A stretch of 64,000 nt of DNA, taken from positions 7,068,001 through 7,132,000 of the forward strand of contig NC_068567.1 of the NCBI RefSeq assembly GCF_025698545.1. The letters are read 5' to 3'. Below the pieces are notes generated by a model. The model worked only from the letters and a program-made list of their open reading frames with translations, was not told the origin of the DNA and ran no database searches. This DNA comes from Gossypium raimondii. Taxonomy: Eukaryota; Streptophyta; Magnoliopsida; Malvales; Malvaceae. Of the stretch, positions 10,059 to 22,100 are shown in pieces; the stretch's first letter is position 1; every line of letters starts with the position of its first letter. The position numbers and the translations under genes were made by a program.

Positions 10059-12914
10059 TGTAATGGCCCAAATTCAAAATTATCGGAATAGTGGTTTCGT
10101 AACCACAAATCTGATTTAAAGAGAAATTTATTTTAATATTTTTGCATAAATATTGATATGATAGGAAAAATCGTATGAAAATATCGATAGAAAAAAAAAT
10201 TTTACTAATTAAGTGGTTAGTTAGAAAAAGAAATTATTGAAGGAATTAGGTAAAAATAAGATATCGAGACTTCGATCTCGTAAAACTGAGTCAAAAATAT
10301 TTTTATAAATATTTGTGAAGTGTTAGTAATATGGTATTAAAATTTCGTTAGAAAATTTTAATGTTTGGGTAGTCAATTAAGTAAAAAGGACTAAATTGAA
10401 AAAGGTGTAAAAGTTACTAGAGGGATTAAATAGCTCAATTGTGAAATGAGGAGGGACATAAATTGAAAATAACCACAAAATGAGATATTTTGGGCGGCAT
10501 AAGCTGAGAAAAAATCAGGAGAATTGATGAAACAAGGGTAAAATGGGAAAATAACAAATTTCACTAATATAAAAATGGGACCAAATTGGAATATCTAGAA
10601 TTCTCTTCACATTTTCTGCACTCTCATCAGCCAAAAACGTCCTAAGGGTTTCTTCAAGCTGGTTTTTCATAATTTTTGCACCAAGTGAGTTAATTCTTGC
10701 CTTTTTCTTGTAATTTTTGTGTTTCTAAGACTTTTACAACTAGGTCCTATTACTAAATTCATTAGTTTTTGATTTTATGAATGATATTGAAAGTTGATAT
10801 AAATATGTGCTGGAAGTTTATGAGGAAATAGGATTAAATTGATGCTTTAATTTGTTTATGAGATGATTTTATTAGGTAATTCCAATAGAAATTGATTTGT
10901 AGGACCTAATTGTGAAAAAGTTTGGAATTAAAGTTTAGTGCTGAAATTCTGATTTCCAAAGGTTATAAGGTAGTTTAAAGTGATATAATAAAGTGTTGAT
11001 TGAGAAAAATCAGCTCAATTGAGAGGTTAATTGAGCAAGGACGAAATTATCATTGTTGAAAGTTTAAGGGAAAATGGTAATTAACACCATGCACTAAAAC
11101 AGTTTTGGACAGCAGCAGTACTCTGACTTTGAAAATTCACCAAAAATTGTAGAGATCGAATTAGAGGATGAATAAAATATGAAATTAAATCTTATTGAGT
11201 CTAGTTTCTTATAAAAGAAACGGTGTAAGCAATGGAATTGTAAATCATGAGATATAATAGATTTTGTGAGACAAGGTCAGAATGAATTCGGGTTCCCCTG
11301 TTCTGACTTTGGAAAATCATTAAAAATTGTAAAAAAATGATTATGAGTTATAATTTATATTTTTAGAATCCTTAATGAGTCTATTTTCTGAAGAAATAAA
11401 GGGAAGCATCATCCTAATTCTGTACTGTGAGATAATTATTTTTTAGTGAAGATGGGTCAGAACTGTCATACAGTGAAACAGGGGAAACTTTAAAGAATAA
11501 ACTGTACTTATTGGCTAAACCAAAAATTCTGAAATTTTTATGGTAAGAAGATATGTGAGTTTAGTTTCAGGGAAAATTAACGGATCTTAATTTGGAGTTC
11601 CGTACCTCAAGATATAAATAATTTAGTGACTGTGACTCAGTGAGGCAGCTTTGACTGCACTATAAATAATAATGGAATTGTAGAGAAAGTTACATATGAA
11701 CATGAAATGTATTAGATTAATGATTAAATTTATTTATTTAGATCCAGAAAATTCAAATACGAAGCAAGATCGAGGAAAAGAAAAAGTTCGGGATTAGTAG
11801 ATTTTTGTTTACGAACAAGTATCGAGGTAAGTTCGTGTAACTTGAATTATATTCATAAATGCTTGAAATGTTTGTTATTGATGTGAATATGATTTGGATG
11901 TTTATTGTATGATAATTGATGAAGTATTGATATTCTTGATGAAAAGAGAAAATAAATCCCGGTTGAATGAAAGGAAAATTCGATGGATCTCTGAAAAGGA
12001 ATTTACGGTAAAAAGGATCTAGCCCGGACGGGTGATCCTAACCTGATATAGCCCTCCCGAAGAATATGTGGAAAATGGATTTAGCCCGGACGGGTAATCC
12101 GAGTTAGGGTCTGAATTTAGCCTGGACTGGTAATTCAGATCCAAGCTCATTAGAGTAATTGTCGTTGCAGGGGATTTAGCCTGGACTGGTAATCCCGACA
12201 ATACTCTGTGAGTTTATATTCTGAGATTTAGCTCGACCGTAATCCATTGTAAGGATGAGGTTCATGAGTGTGCTCTCGAAATGGAAATGTCGCACATGAA
12301 TATGAATTGACGGACCGGATTTGTACACTTAGGTGTACCCCTGAATATCCATCGAAATTCCAAGTAGTTCAACGGGATAAATATGGAAAAATAACAAGGA
12401 AATGGAAATCATGGAATTGAAGAGCTCATCAATCATTTATCTTTGTAATGAATTTGTATGAGGTTGAGTTTGTATGTGATAGGTATATGTTTATGTGAAT
12501 TGGATGTGTGCTTGTGTTATTAAATGATGGATGTATAAGTATGGTAAGTATAATTCCTGTTGCATGAACTTACTAAGCACAAAGTGCTTACCCTGTTTCT
12601 TTTTCCCCTGTTTGTAGAGTTAAGAGCTAGGAGGTCGGATTTGGTCGGAGACACATCACACTATCAATCTCGAGATCTCGGTACATAAAGGAACTTTATT
12701 TTGGAAATCAATGGCATGTATAAGCTAGTAAATTAGATGTTAATGTGAAATGAATGTATGGTTAGCCATTGGTATGGCTAACAAATTTTGGTTTTGGTAT
12801 GTGATGAAATTATCTTATGAATATGATAAATATATCTTGAAAAAAAAAATTCGGTAAAATCTGGTAATGCCTCATACTCTATTTCGGCAACGAATACGGG
12901 TAGGGGGTATTACA
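10059..12914 (+). mobile_element. Solo LTR, 2.86 kb, probably Gypsy
   Basis: A TG...CA segment (TGTAATGGCCC to GGTATTACA) flanked by the 5-bp duplication ATCAT (10054-10058 and 12915-12919), which interrupts the Gag gene of element B. It has no coding sequence, primer site or internal domain, as expected of a solo LTR left by recombination between the two LTRs of a full element. It shares long stretches with 60942-63733, for example the AAAAAGGACTAAATTGAAAA region. It includes a tandem motif array at 12015-12245. Gypsy affiliation is inferred from LTR size. Confidence 0.87.
12015..12245 (+). repeat. Degenerate ATTTAGCCYGGACYGGTAAT array
   Basis: Five spaced copies (about 12015, 12077, 12114, 12172, 12222) of a motif like GATTTAGCCCGGACGGGTAA, inside the solo LTR. 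Confidence 0.8.
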
Positions 12915-13035
12915 ATCATCCGAACTTGCAACAGATTGAAATTTATCTCACCATCGAACTTCTCAATTTCAAATCTTGTTGTTGCCATATCTGAATGGGC
13001 TGATCTATGAAAATTGAACTAGCTTTGATACCACT

Positions 13036-13461
13036 TGTTAGGGATCGACCCGATTAAGCAACAAACAAGTAAAAATAGCAGAAGAAATTGAGAAGATGAA
13101 CACACAAATTTAACGTGGAAAAACCCCTTCAAAGAGGATAAAAAACCACGGACAAAGATAATTTTACTATAATGGCAAAAGAACGAAGAGTACAAAAGAT
13201 GGAGATAAAACTAAACCCCGAAAACCCGAAAAAACAAAGAACCCTCAAAACGTAAACACAAAATTCTCTGAATGTGTTATGAGTTCTAATCTAATGGTGT
13301 CTTTACTAAGGTTGTAAAATAGCCTATTTATAGGCTAAATTCATATGTCAAATAATAATAAAATAATCTAAACTAATCTGTGTTTGACTGAAACAAATAA
13401 ACAGAGTTTAACCAAAAGATTATTTCTCAAATTTGACTAAAAATAAGAGTCATACTTAACA
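13036..13461 (-). repeat. Element B 5' LTR
   Basis: 426 bp, starts TGTTAGGGATCG and ends CTTAACA. Partner of 8243-8668. Confidence 0.9.
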
Positions 13462-13466
13462 CAAAC

Positions 13467-14400
13467 TCAGCTGGTGTACTAACTAAATTGCATTCATTCA
13501 TTTAAAACCTAATCAAAACATCTTGCACACACTTTCTTTGTGAAATAAAAATTCCAACTGGAGATTGCACCATTTCAATTCCAAGAAAATAATGCATCTT
13601 TCCAAGATCGGCCATGTCAAACTCAAGCATCATAGACTGTTTAACTTTCTCAAACATAGTGACATTATTTTCGGTATAAATCAAATCATCAACCTATAGG
13701 CATACAATAAGCATATTTCCATCTTCTCCTATCTTAACAAATAGAGTATGCTCATAGAACATTTTTGAAATCCGTCATGTAAGAAATAGGTTTCGATTCG
13801 ACTATACCAAGCACGAGGAGCTTGTTTTAGCCTGTATAGTGCCGTTTTCAATTTATAAACTTTATTTTCACATTCAAGCTTCACATAATTAGGGGGTTGA
13901 TTGATGAATACCTTTTCTTGAATATCACCATGCAAGAATGCCGATTTCACTGAAAAATGGACCAAGTATGCAATGCTTTCACCAATCTAATTATATCGTA
14001 CCGAGCTACTGGAGTGAAGACTTCCTTGTAATCAACACCAAATTTTTGCTTCAGATTTTTCATGTAAATAATATACTTAAGTTTTTCTACTAAAATCATC
14101 AATGAACGATATAAAATATCGTTTACCTCTATTTGACATTGGATTGATGGGCCCACACAAGTCTGAATGCACAAGTTCCAACGCCTTCCTCTCTCTCTAT
14201 GATTTTCCTTTTTGAAATGGTTCCCAATGTTGTGTATCAATGACATATTCTTCACATACTTGAGAAGGAATCTAAATTTTTGAGATGCTTGTCACCATAT
14301 TTTTCTGCTGTAACGTTTTGAGCCCACCAAAGTTGAGATGCCCTTAGGGGAAATGCCATAACCAAGACTCATCCTTCACTTTTGTTAAAAAACATGAATG
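13467..14400 (-). pseudogene. Copia A integrase/reverse transcriptase remnant
   Basis: Minus-strand Copia pol pieces in several frames: an integrase start region (HSDLCGPI type) near 14160, then an abrupt jump to the reverse transcriptase start (KQKFGVDYKEVFTPVARYD), the SAFLHGDIQEKVFINQP and YRLKQAPRAWYSR segments, and the active-site region at about 13690, where the usual YVDD reads stop-VDD. An internal deletion between integrase and reverse transcriptase and several stops make it inactive. It continues across element B into 8237-7541. Confidence 0.85.
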
Positions 14401-14409
14401 AGTGAGACT

Positions 14410-15680
14410 TTAGAGATAAAACAGAAACATTCGATTTGATGTCATGTTCACCTGAGCGATTAAGCACAATTTCTCATCTTGAATTCTGCATACTCCATTT
14501 TTAATGAAAACTTCGTACCCCTTCTCTTGCAACTGACCCACACTAAGTAAGTTGGTCTTCAAATCTGGAATGAAAAGAACATTAGAAATGGTGTGGATAA
14601 TTTCTCCTTTGGTTTGGAGAGTGATTTTTCCTTTTCCCATGACAGATATCGTGGAGCTGTTACCGAACTTGATAGTGTTGCGAAAAGATTCATCTAGTTC
14701 GAAAAAAATTCTCTTATCTCCACACATGTTGCTACAGCCAATGTCTAGATACCACAAGTTTTGTTGTGTTTATTCATTCATATAACACACCATCAAAAGA
14801 GACACCTCTTCCTCTTATTTTGCAAAATTAGTTGATTCTTCCCTATCTTGCTTATTTAAATTAGTTCAACATTCTAACTAATAATGACCATACTTGTGAC
14901 ACCTATAACATTCAACTTTTGACTTGTTTGCTGACCTTAGACGATGAGTTGTTGAGTTATGACCTCCTGGTTCCCGTCATCTTCCTTAAAATTAACTTCC
15001 TCTCCTTTTTACTTCTATTTTTACCTCCTTTAAACATCGAGTGATTACCTGTTGAAGCTTTCAAAGCTTGCTCCCCATTGTCTTGATGCTTGATCTTTTG
15101 TTCATGTATTAGTAAAGAGCTTTTCAGCTCATCAAGTGAGAGGTCATCAATATCCTTGGATTCCTCAATTGCATAGACAACAAAATTGAATTTCGGTGTC
15201 AAGGATTTGAGTATCTTTTCAATTATGATGATATCCATCGTACATCTGTATCTTGTTGACGATTGCCATGACTCATGAGAAATAAATTGCAATTGACTCA
15301 CCATACTTCATCTTAAGGTTTTCAAACTCTGTACAAAGTGTTTGAAGTTGTTGATTCTTTTCTTTTGTTGAGGCTTCATAATTTTTCTTCATCGAATCCT
15401 AGATCTTCTTAGAGGTGTATTTGCAATGAATGGTCTCCAAGATTGAACGATCAATAGCTTGAAACAAATAATTTTTAGCCTTCAAATCCTTCAATTTCAT
15501 TCCTTGGATTTCTGTCCTTTGTACGTTTGACATTGTTGCTGTTAATTATGGTATTCCATCCGAGACAACTTGCCAATATTCTTTTGATCTCAGAAAATTC
15601 TCCATTAGCATTCGCCAATGATCATAATGACCATCAAAGCGAGGAATCACTGGTTGTACAAAGCTGTCAAAGGCCATTGC
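14410..15680 (-). pseudogene. Copia A Gag and protease remnant
   Basis: Minus strand. Gag pieces include LKSLTPKFNFVVYAIEESKD (15304-14957 frame), typical of UBN2-type Gag; a CCHC knuckle with an internal stop near 14850-14920; and a pepsin-like retroviral protease start (YLDIGCSNMCG, 14757 downward) with Ile in place of Ser/Thr in the catalytic triplet. Gag upstream of 15304 is in broken frames. Confidence 0.82.
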
Positions 15681-15709
15681 TATTAAACAAAACCAAGCTC
15701 TGATACCAC

Positions 15710-15971
15710 TGTTAACAGTAAAGAATAGCAGAGTTTCAAGTAAAGTAGAAGAGATGAGAAGAAGTGGAAATATTCACATCAACTTTATTCAGCAAGGAAA
15801 TCTATAAATAAGCAGTACATATAATAGATGAAAGCTAAAATTAGCAACTAAAAGAGAAAATTGGAACTGCAACCTAATAACTAGGGAAGTGATTGCATGA
15901 ATAACAATTTCTTAAGGATTAGGATATTAACAATAGACTAGAACAACTGACATTATTAATTTTACTTAACA
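15710..15971 (-). repeat. Copia A 5' LTR
   Basis: 262 bp, TG...CA, next to the tRNA-Met primer-binding site. Partner of 7279-7540. Confidence 0.92.
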
Positions 15972-15976
15972 AAGAT

Positions 15977-18838
15977 TTAGATGAATCTAGACGTTGTCCA
16001 AATTTATTTTAGACATGCATTTTTTGTGATTTTATATTTTAATAATTTCAAAATAATAATATAAAAAAACTTGATTTTTATTTCACATGCACAATTAATA
16101 TGGACAAACAAATGTTCGATTTAGATGAATCTAGACATCATCCGCTTGTCTAGATTCATTTTGGATGTGCATTTTTAGTAATTTTATATTTTATAATAAT
16201 AATAATAATAATAATAATACAAAAAAATGATATTTTGAGAAACACTTCCATAATTTTTAGAATTTTTTAGAATTTCATGTTTTAATTTCTAAGAGTACAA
16301 CATATTTTCTATTAGATACTAGATAAACGGATGACAACAACTGTGTTGCTCCTAAAAGATCCCACCTTGATGTCTAAAGAGGATCATCGTTGAATATTGA
16401 GAGGAAGAGTGCGTTCATTTGTACAATGTAACATTGTCGAATCGACTTTTTAAAATTTTATGATTTGTTTTAAAACGTATAATTATAATTTTAAAATTTC
16501 TTTTATAATTTTAGCAAATAAATTACCAATTTTAAGAATTTTTATATTTTTATTTTTGAATTTTTTAGAATAATTGTTAAAAATATTTAAATGTATTAAA
16601 ATGATATTTTAGTTATAATTTAAGAGTAAAATTAGTTATTAACCCATCGAGATAACGTATCATAATATCATTTTATTAAGGAGTAACAAATGAATAACCA
16701 AAATGCAAGAACTCGATAACGCGACTAATATGTAACTTTTGAAAGTTGCATATCCAAAATGTAATTTTAATCAAAATTTAGCGACAATTCATGTAGTTTA
16801 CAAAATTTTTATTACTTAAATGAGTTTGTTCATGCTTTTTTGCTATCATTCTTAAACGACTCATAACTCTCCGGATCATTAAATTGGAGGATATATTAAA
16901 TTTATTTATATTTTACACATCAAATTTCAAATAAATAAAGATGGTTAATTTATTTTATTTGAAAAATCTAATTGTTAAATATAGATTCACTATTACATAA
17001 ATATTAAAGCCAAGAAAAATAAAGTTCTAAAACAGGTAAGCTTAAATTAATATATAATTATTAAAATTAACAATTTAATACAAAATTATAAATGATGAGT
17101 TGAAAAGATTAGTTATACTAAGAAAAGTGCTTTAAGAATTTAACCTTAAAGAGTTGAAAATTGAGTCAAGATGCGTTCCTTAGAATCTATATAATTATAT
17201 ATAAAGTCACGTGTAACACTATGGTTCATTTTTTATATAAATAATAGTTAAATTTAAAATTTTTAAATTTTTAAAATTTAATTTATATATTTTAATTTTA
17301 ATATAATTTAGTTTTTATATTTTTATAATATTTTTAATTAATTTAAATAGTTAATAAATTTAACATTTTAATTAAAATGTTACATGGTTATATATAATTT
17401 AAATGTTCATCTTAGAGATTAACAGTGGTTTTCAATTTATTTTAGATTTACCTTACTTTTCTTTTTCTCACATTATAAAGAAAATGGTTAAATTTTAGTT
17501 TGGCCCATGCACTATATTAAAATTTGAAATTTAATCTATATATTTTTATTTTTTACATCATTTGATTTCTCTACTTTTATAACGTGATTAGTTAGTCTAA
17601 ATAATTAATATTGTTAACTATTTAAATCAAAATCTTAAGGCAAAGTTTTCTTAACAACATTATTCCAATAGGAAAAATTATTTTTATCATGACGAGTTTA
17701 AATGTGTTTTATTAAGAAAAAACCTAATCAATATTTTCAATGTTATTTTATTATTATATAAGTACCGAGTGAATTTTCTTTAATTTCAAAATGTCACATT
17801 AGAGAGTTTAATAAAATAAATTTAATGGTGATAACAACTTAACTTAAATTTTTAGATTCAAACAGTAGAAAGAATAAACTTTTAAAAGTAAAAATTGAGA
17901 AACTAAGTTCTCAAAATACAAAATATATATAAATTTAGATTAAATTTTAATATTCAAAAGTTTTACTTTATAATTTAACAAAAATAAATAATCAAACTAT
18001 TTCTTAAAAAATAGTGTGTGTTTTTAAAAAGTAAATTTAAAGCCATCAATCTCAACCTTAAAGTTAACCCACCAACTTATTTACTAAAAAATATCGAAGA
18101 AATAAAGAAATCATGTGAATAAACCAATATTTAAAAAAAATGATAGGAATAAGCGGTTTTTATAAACCGGCCAAAAAGTGGTACCCGAGACCCGGCCTGT
18201 TCTCTAAACGGGTCTAATTTTTTTGCTCAAACTCATATTTTGGGCCTATATTTTTACTCAAATCCTCTCATATTTTGGACGAACAGTCGGGCTGGGCCGC
18301 CCCGCCATGGACACCTCTACTCCCTCCCAAACTGTCTTCAATTAAGCCCCCTAAATTAGCAACAAAAGGCATCTGAATTTAGCAAATTTAAACTTGGAAG
18401 TATCCAAAAAACGAGGGTTTTCAAGCCTTTTAACTCTAAGCGGAAAAGTGAAAGCCGAAATCCTGACTAAAACAAGGAGAAAACACCCCACAAATTAGAA
18501 CGTGTAATAAACGCGCCACATGAATTGGACTGTAACGTAAAAACCCATCGTTTTCACTAGCTTTATACTAACCACGTAAGGTAATAACGCATGAAAGCTC
18601 ACCCATGATCTTTGCTGTATTTAAGCATTTGGTCAAAAGAGAGTTTAACTTTGACTTATCTACGTATCTAAAGGCTTACGCATTTCAAATTAATTCAGAA
18701 ATTATAAAAAATCTATTTTTTATAAAATAATAAATATTATTTTTATAAATACCAAATATTATTATTGAGAATTTTGTATTTTATGTAAAAATTTAGAACA
18801 ATGCAAAAATTATATGTAAATTTATTTAACACAACTTC
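15977..18838. other. AT-rich spacer with short repeats
   Basis: No gene was seen. Two related ~120-bp segments begin with GATTTAGATGAATCTAGAC (about 15974 and 16122), and the second ends in an AAT microsatellite (16196-16220). A degenerate end of the GC-rich hAT-type MITE family occurs at about 18150-18325. The remainder is AT-rich without coding potential. Confidence 0.6.
18150..18325. mobile_element. Degenerate relative of the GC-rich MITE
   Basis: Contains an AAACGGGTCTAATTTTTTTGC-like segment and the end GCTGGGCCGCCCCGCCATGGACACCTCTA, which resemble the ends and body of the element at 48257-48745. The left end is not clear. Confidence 0.5.
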
Positions 18839-19144
18839 ATTTTAAAAAAAAATATTATTATAAAATATTTAAAAGAAATTGTATATTAATCTTTTACAGG
18901 AACAGGTGTCGGACACCAACTTAATTAGGAAATTAAAAAAAGAAAAAGAAAGAAAGAAACCGCCAACAGGAAGCAAAAGGAAACGGGTGGAGTTTTCTGA
19001 GTTTTGGCTTCCTTAACAGAGGAGAGTTTTGAAGTGGAAGAAGGTGATAAAAAAAACCTTTGAATTTTAATTTATTTAATTGTCAAAGCTTTGAAGCTTC
19101 GCGTGTTTTTCAAATTGATTGTGTAAAGGAAGGGAAAGCAAACA

Positions 19145-22100
19145 ATGGAAACGCCGCAAGGGGAGGAGCTCTTGAGGAAGATCCAAGAACTGCAAGTAGG
19201 ACATGCGCATCTCATGCGAGAAATGTCAAGGTTAAAACAATCCGGTGGTGAGTCAATTCACGACTCAACTCGTCGAGGATCCCGCCGTACTTCCCCTCAA
19301 TGGCCTTTATTTCTCGGGGACGCGTTGGCTGCTGCCGGTTCTGGTTCTGTTCGACTTCCATTACGAATAGAGAGCGGGAGCTGCGGCACCACAAATGGAG
19401 GCGGTGGCGACGCAGGAAGAACAAGAACCGGGAATTCATGGACAGCGGCGGCTAATTTGACTAACAGTCAGTATTTAAATATTTTACAGTCTATGGGACA
19501 ATCTGTTTATATATATGATCTTGGAGGCCGTGTATTCTATTGGTAAGTTTAAACTTTAAATAGGGTTACTTTCTTTCCTTTCTTCTTTTTTTCAGTTGCA
19601 ATGTTCGTGATTTTTTTTCTTAAAATTTTGTGTGTGTGTGTTTTTGCAGGAACCGAGCTGCTGAAAAACTTTTTGGTTATTCAGAAGCAGAAGCTTTAGG
19701 ACAAGATATTATTAAGCTTGTTTGTCAACCTAAGTATTTCAGGATTGCAGCTAATATAGTTCATCTGGTTACTGCTGGGGAGAGTTGGGCTGGGCTGTTT
19801 CCTATTAAGAATAGAATAGGGGAGAATATTTCTGTAGTTACAACTGTTACTCCTTTTTATGATGAAAATGGTTCTGTGGTGGGAATCACCTGTGTGACCT
19901 GTGATTCGCGGCCTTTTCAAGAAACCAAGTTTGAATTTTCAGCTGAAAGGCAACCGAAAGGAAATTCTTCAGCCTTTATCCGGTCTAAAAACGCCATCTC
20001 GGTTAAACTTGGTCTTGATCCTCAGCAGCCTCTGCAAGCTGCAATTGTATCAAAAATATCAAATTTGGTATTAGTTTCTTAATTCTTTATATATGCTTAT
20101 TTTTGGTTTCTTTTGTTTTGATTTGGGCTGATTCACGAGTTAACCAAAGCAGGCGTCCAAGGTGAGCAACAAAGTGAAATCCAGAATTAGGACTGGCGAG
20201 AATCGTGTTGATCCTTATGATCATAAAGAAGACGCAACTTCCAGTGGAGTCTGTACACCTAAGGGAGATATGCGGCCACCCACCCATGGTGTACTTTATC
20301 CTTTTGATAACGAGTCCACTGTAATGAACTCTATAGATTTTGGTGATGAGAATGAAGGAAAACCTGGAATCCAAAAATTTACGACCTTTATAGCTCTGAC
20401 AGGGATATCTTTGCCTTGGAAAGGGAACAGTCAAGAAGAATCAGAGGCCAAGACTACTCATTCCATAAGGCCTTGTGAGGGTAATGATCAAGAGAATGAA
20501 ACATTTCTACTAAAGGGCCCATATTTGGGTACAAAACCTGATGACCATATTAATGAGTACGACAGACCTATCAACAATGACGCATTAGGTTCTTCATCAT
20601 CTTCTGCTAATGTTAACAGCACAAGCAGTGTCAGCAGCTCGGGGAGTACTGGTGGTAGTCCTGTTAATAGAGTTCATATGGACACTGACTGTGTAGATTA
20701 TGAAATATTGTGGGAAGAGTTGACGATTGGGGAGCAAATTGGGCAAGGTAATTTCCTTCAATTAACAGCAACTGGGAGACATGAAGGAATTATGAACTTG
20801 TTTATAACTGGAGCCATTACTTTATGTTAAAACTCTCTACTGATTCTACTTCATTCTTACTTGATGTCGTGGGTAATATCATGGTCTGTACTTACTTATT
20901 TAAGTACTTAATTCTCCTTTGCTTTCCTTGTAGGTTCTTGTGGAACAGTATATCATGGTCTGTGGTATGCCTCAGTATGTTCTCTTACTCCTTTCACTGC
21001 CTTATTTTTTGGGAGGATGAATAAACACATTATTGATGGTACTATATGGTGTTGAGTTCGTATAAATTGGAAAATTGGTGACATACCCATCAGCCAATTG
21101 TTCTATATGGTGTTGAGGATTATAGGTTCATCACCTACATTGATCCTTAAGTCTAATATAGACAGTGCAATATGAAAAATGCGGAGTTCATTTCGGGATC
21201 TTATGCCATACTTGCAGTCCATTCCGGTTAATGGAAGGCATGATGTCATTGCTATACATGAGCTGTTTTACTCGTTAGTTATTTATATTGGTTTTACATA
21301 TATAGAAATGGTAGGAAGCATGAAAAAATGTAAATCACCTTACTATTTGTGGAAATCTACCATTTTCATGTTATCGCAGGATGTTGCTGTCAAGGTATTC
21401 CCGAACCTGGAATATTCAGATGATGTCATACATTCTTTTAGACAGGAGGTGTGCATTATTGTAAAATTACATTTAAATTGCTTTGCAGTCGCCAACTGGC
21501 TAAGATAACTGCATTTATTATCGTTTTGAGTTTCTTTCTTCCTCTTCTAATTCTGCTCTGACTATTTCCCTTCTGCTTTGAAGGTTTCTCTGATGAAAAG
21601 ACTGCGGCATCCAAATGTTCTGCTGTTTATGGGAGCTGTCACTTCACCTCAACGTCTCTGCATTGTTACTGAATTCCTTCAACGGTTCGATCTCCACCTT
21701 TTGAAATTCCTTTTTGGCATTTATGGAACATTAACATTGCATATCTATTGTTCTTTGAAACAGTAGATTTGTTGGTTTAATTTACTTCATCGTTAATGAA
21801 TGCTTATTTATATTTTATCGATGTAGTGGGAGTTTGTTTCGATTGCTACAGAGGAATGCTGCAAAATTAGAGAGGAAACGGCGTGTTCATATGGCTCTGG
21901 ATATTGTGAGTCTCAAGTAGTTTTGGGTTCTCATTTTTTTGCAACTTCGTGATTTTCCTCAGGTTGTGGTGGCGTGTAGTGCCATCATACGCCAATCTGT
22001 ATTTTTTTAATCTATTCTTGTTTGCACCGCTGGAGTGCCCTGCCCTCATTAATTCATCTTATTGATTGAACTGCTAAGGCACGAGGCATGAATTATCTTC

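Larger units (their letters stand above)
8243..13461 (-). mobile_element. Gag-only Copia derivative B (TR-GAG-like)
   Basis: Two 426-bp LTRs (8243-8668 and 13036-13461) flanked by the 5-bp duplication CAAAC (8238-8242 and 13462-13466). A tRNA-Met-type primer-binding site (GCTTTGATACCA, 13022-13033) adjoins the right LTR. The interior encodes only Gag and the start of protease; integrase, reverse transcriptase and RNase H are absent and the coding part runs almost directly into the 3' LTR. Removing it restores the reading frame of Copia A. LTRs differ by only about 10 of 426 positions, so it inserted later than A. The solo LTR at 10059-12914 is nested inside it. Confidence 0.92.
7279..15971 (-). 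mobile_element. Copia LTR retrotransposon A, degenerate, with nested insertions
   Basis: Two 262-bp LTRs (7279-7540 and 15710-15971), each TG...CA, are flanked by the 5-bp duplication AAGAT (7274-7278 and 15972-15976). A primer-binding site complementary to initiator Met tRNA (GCTCTGATACCA on the plus strand, 15697-15708) adjoins the right LTR, so transcription ran on the minus strand. Internal order on that strand is Gag, protease, integrase, reverse transcriptase, RNase H, which is the Copia order. All parts carry stops or shifts. The element is split at 8242/13462 by element B. LTRs differ at about 7% of positions by eye, making this the oldest layer of the nest. Confidence 0.93.
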
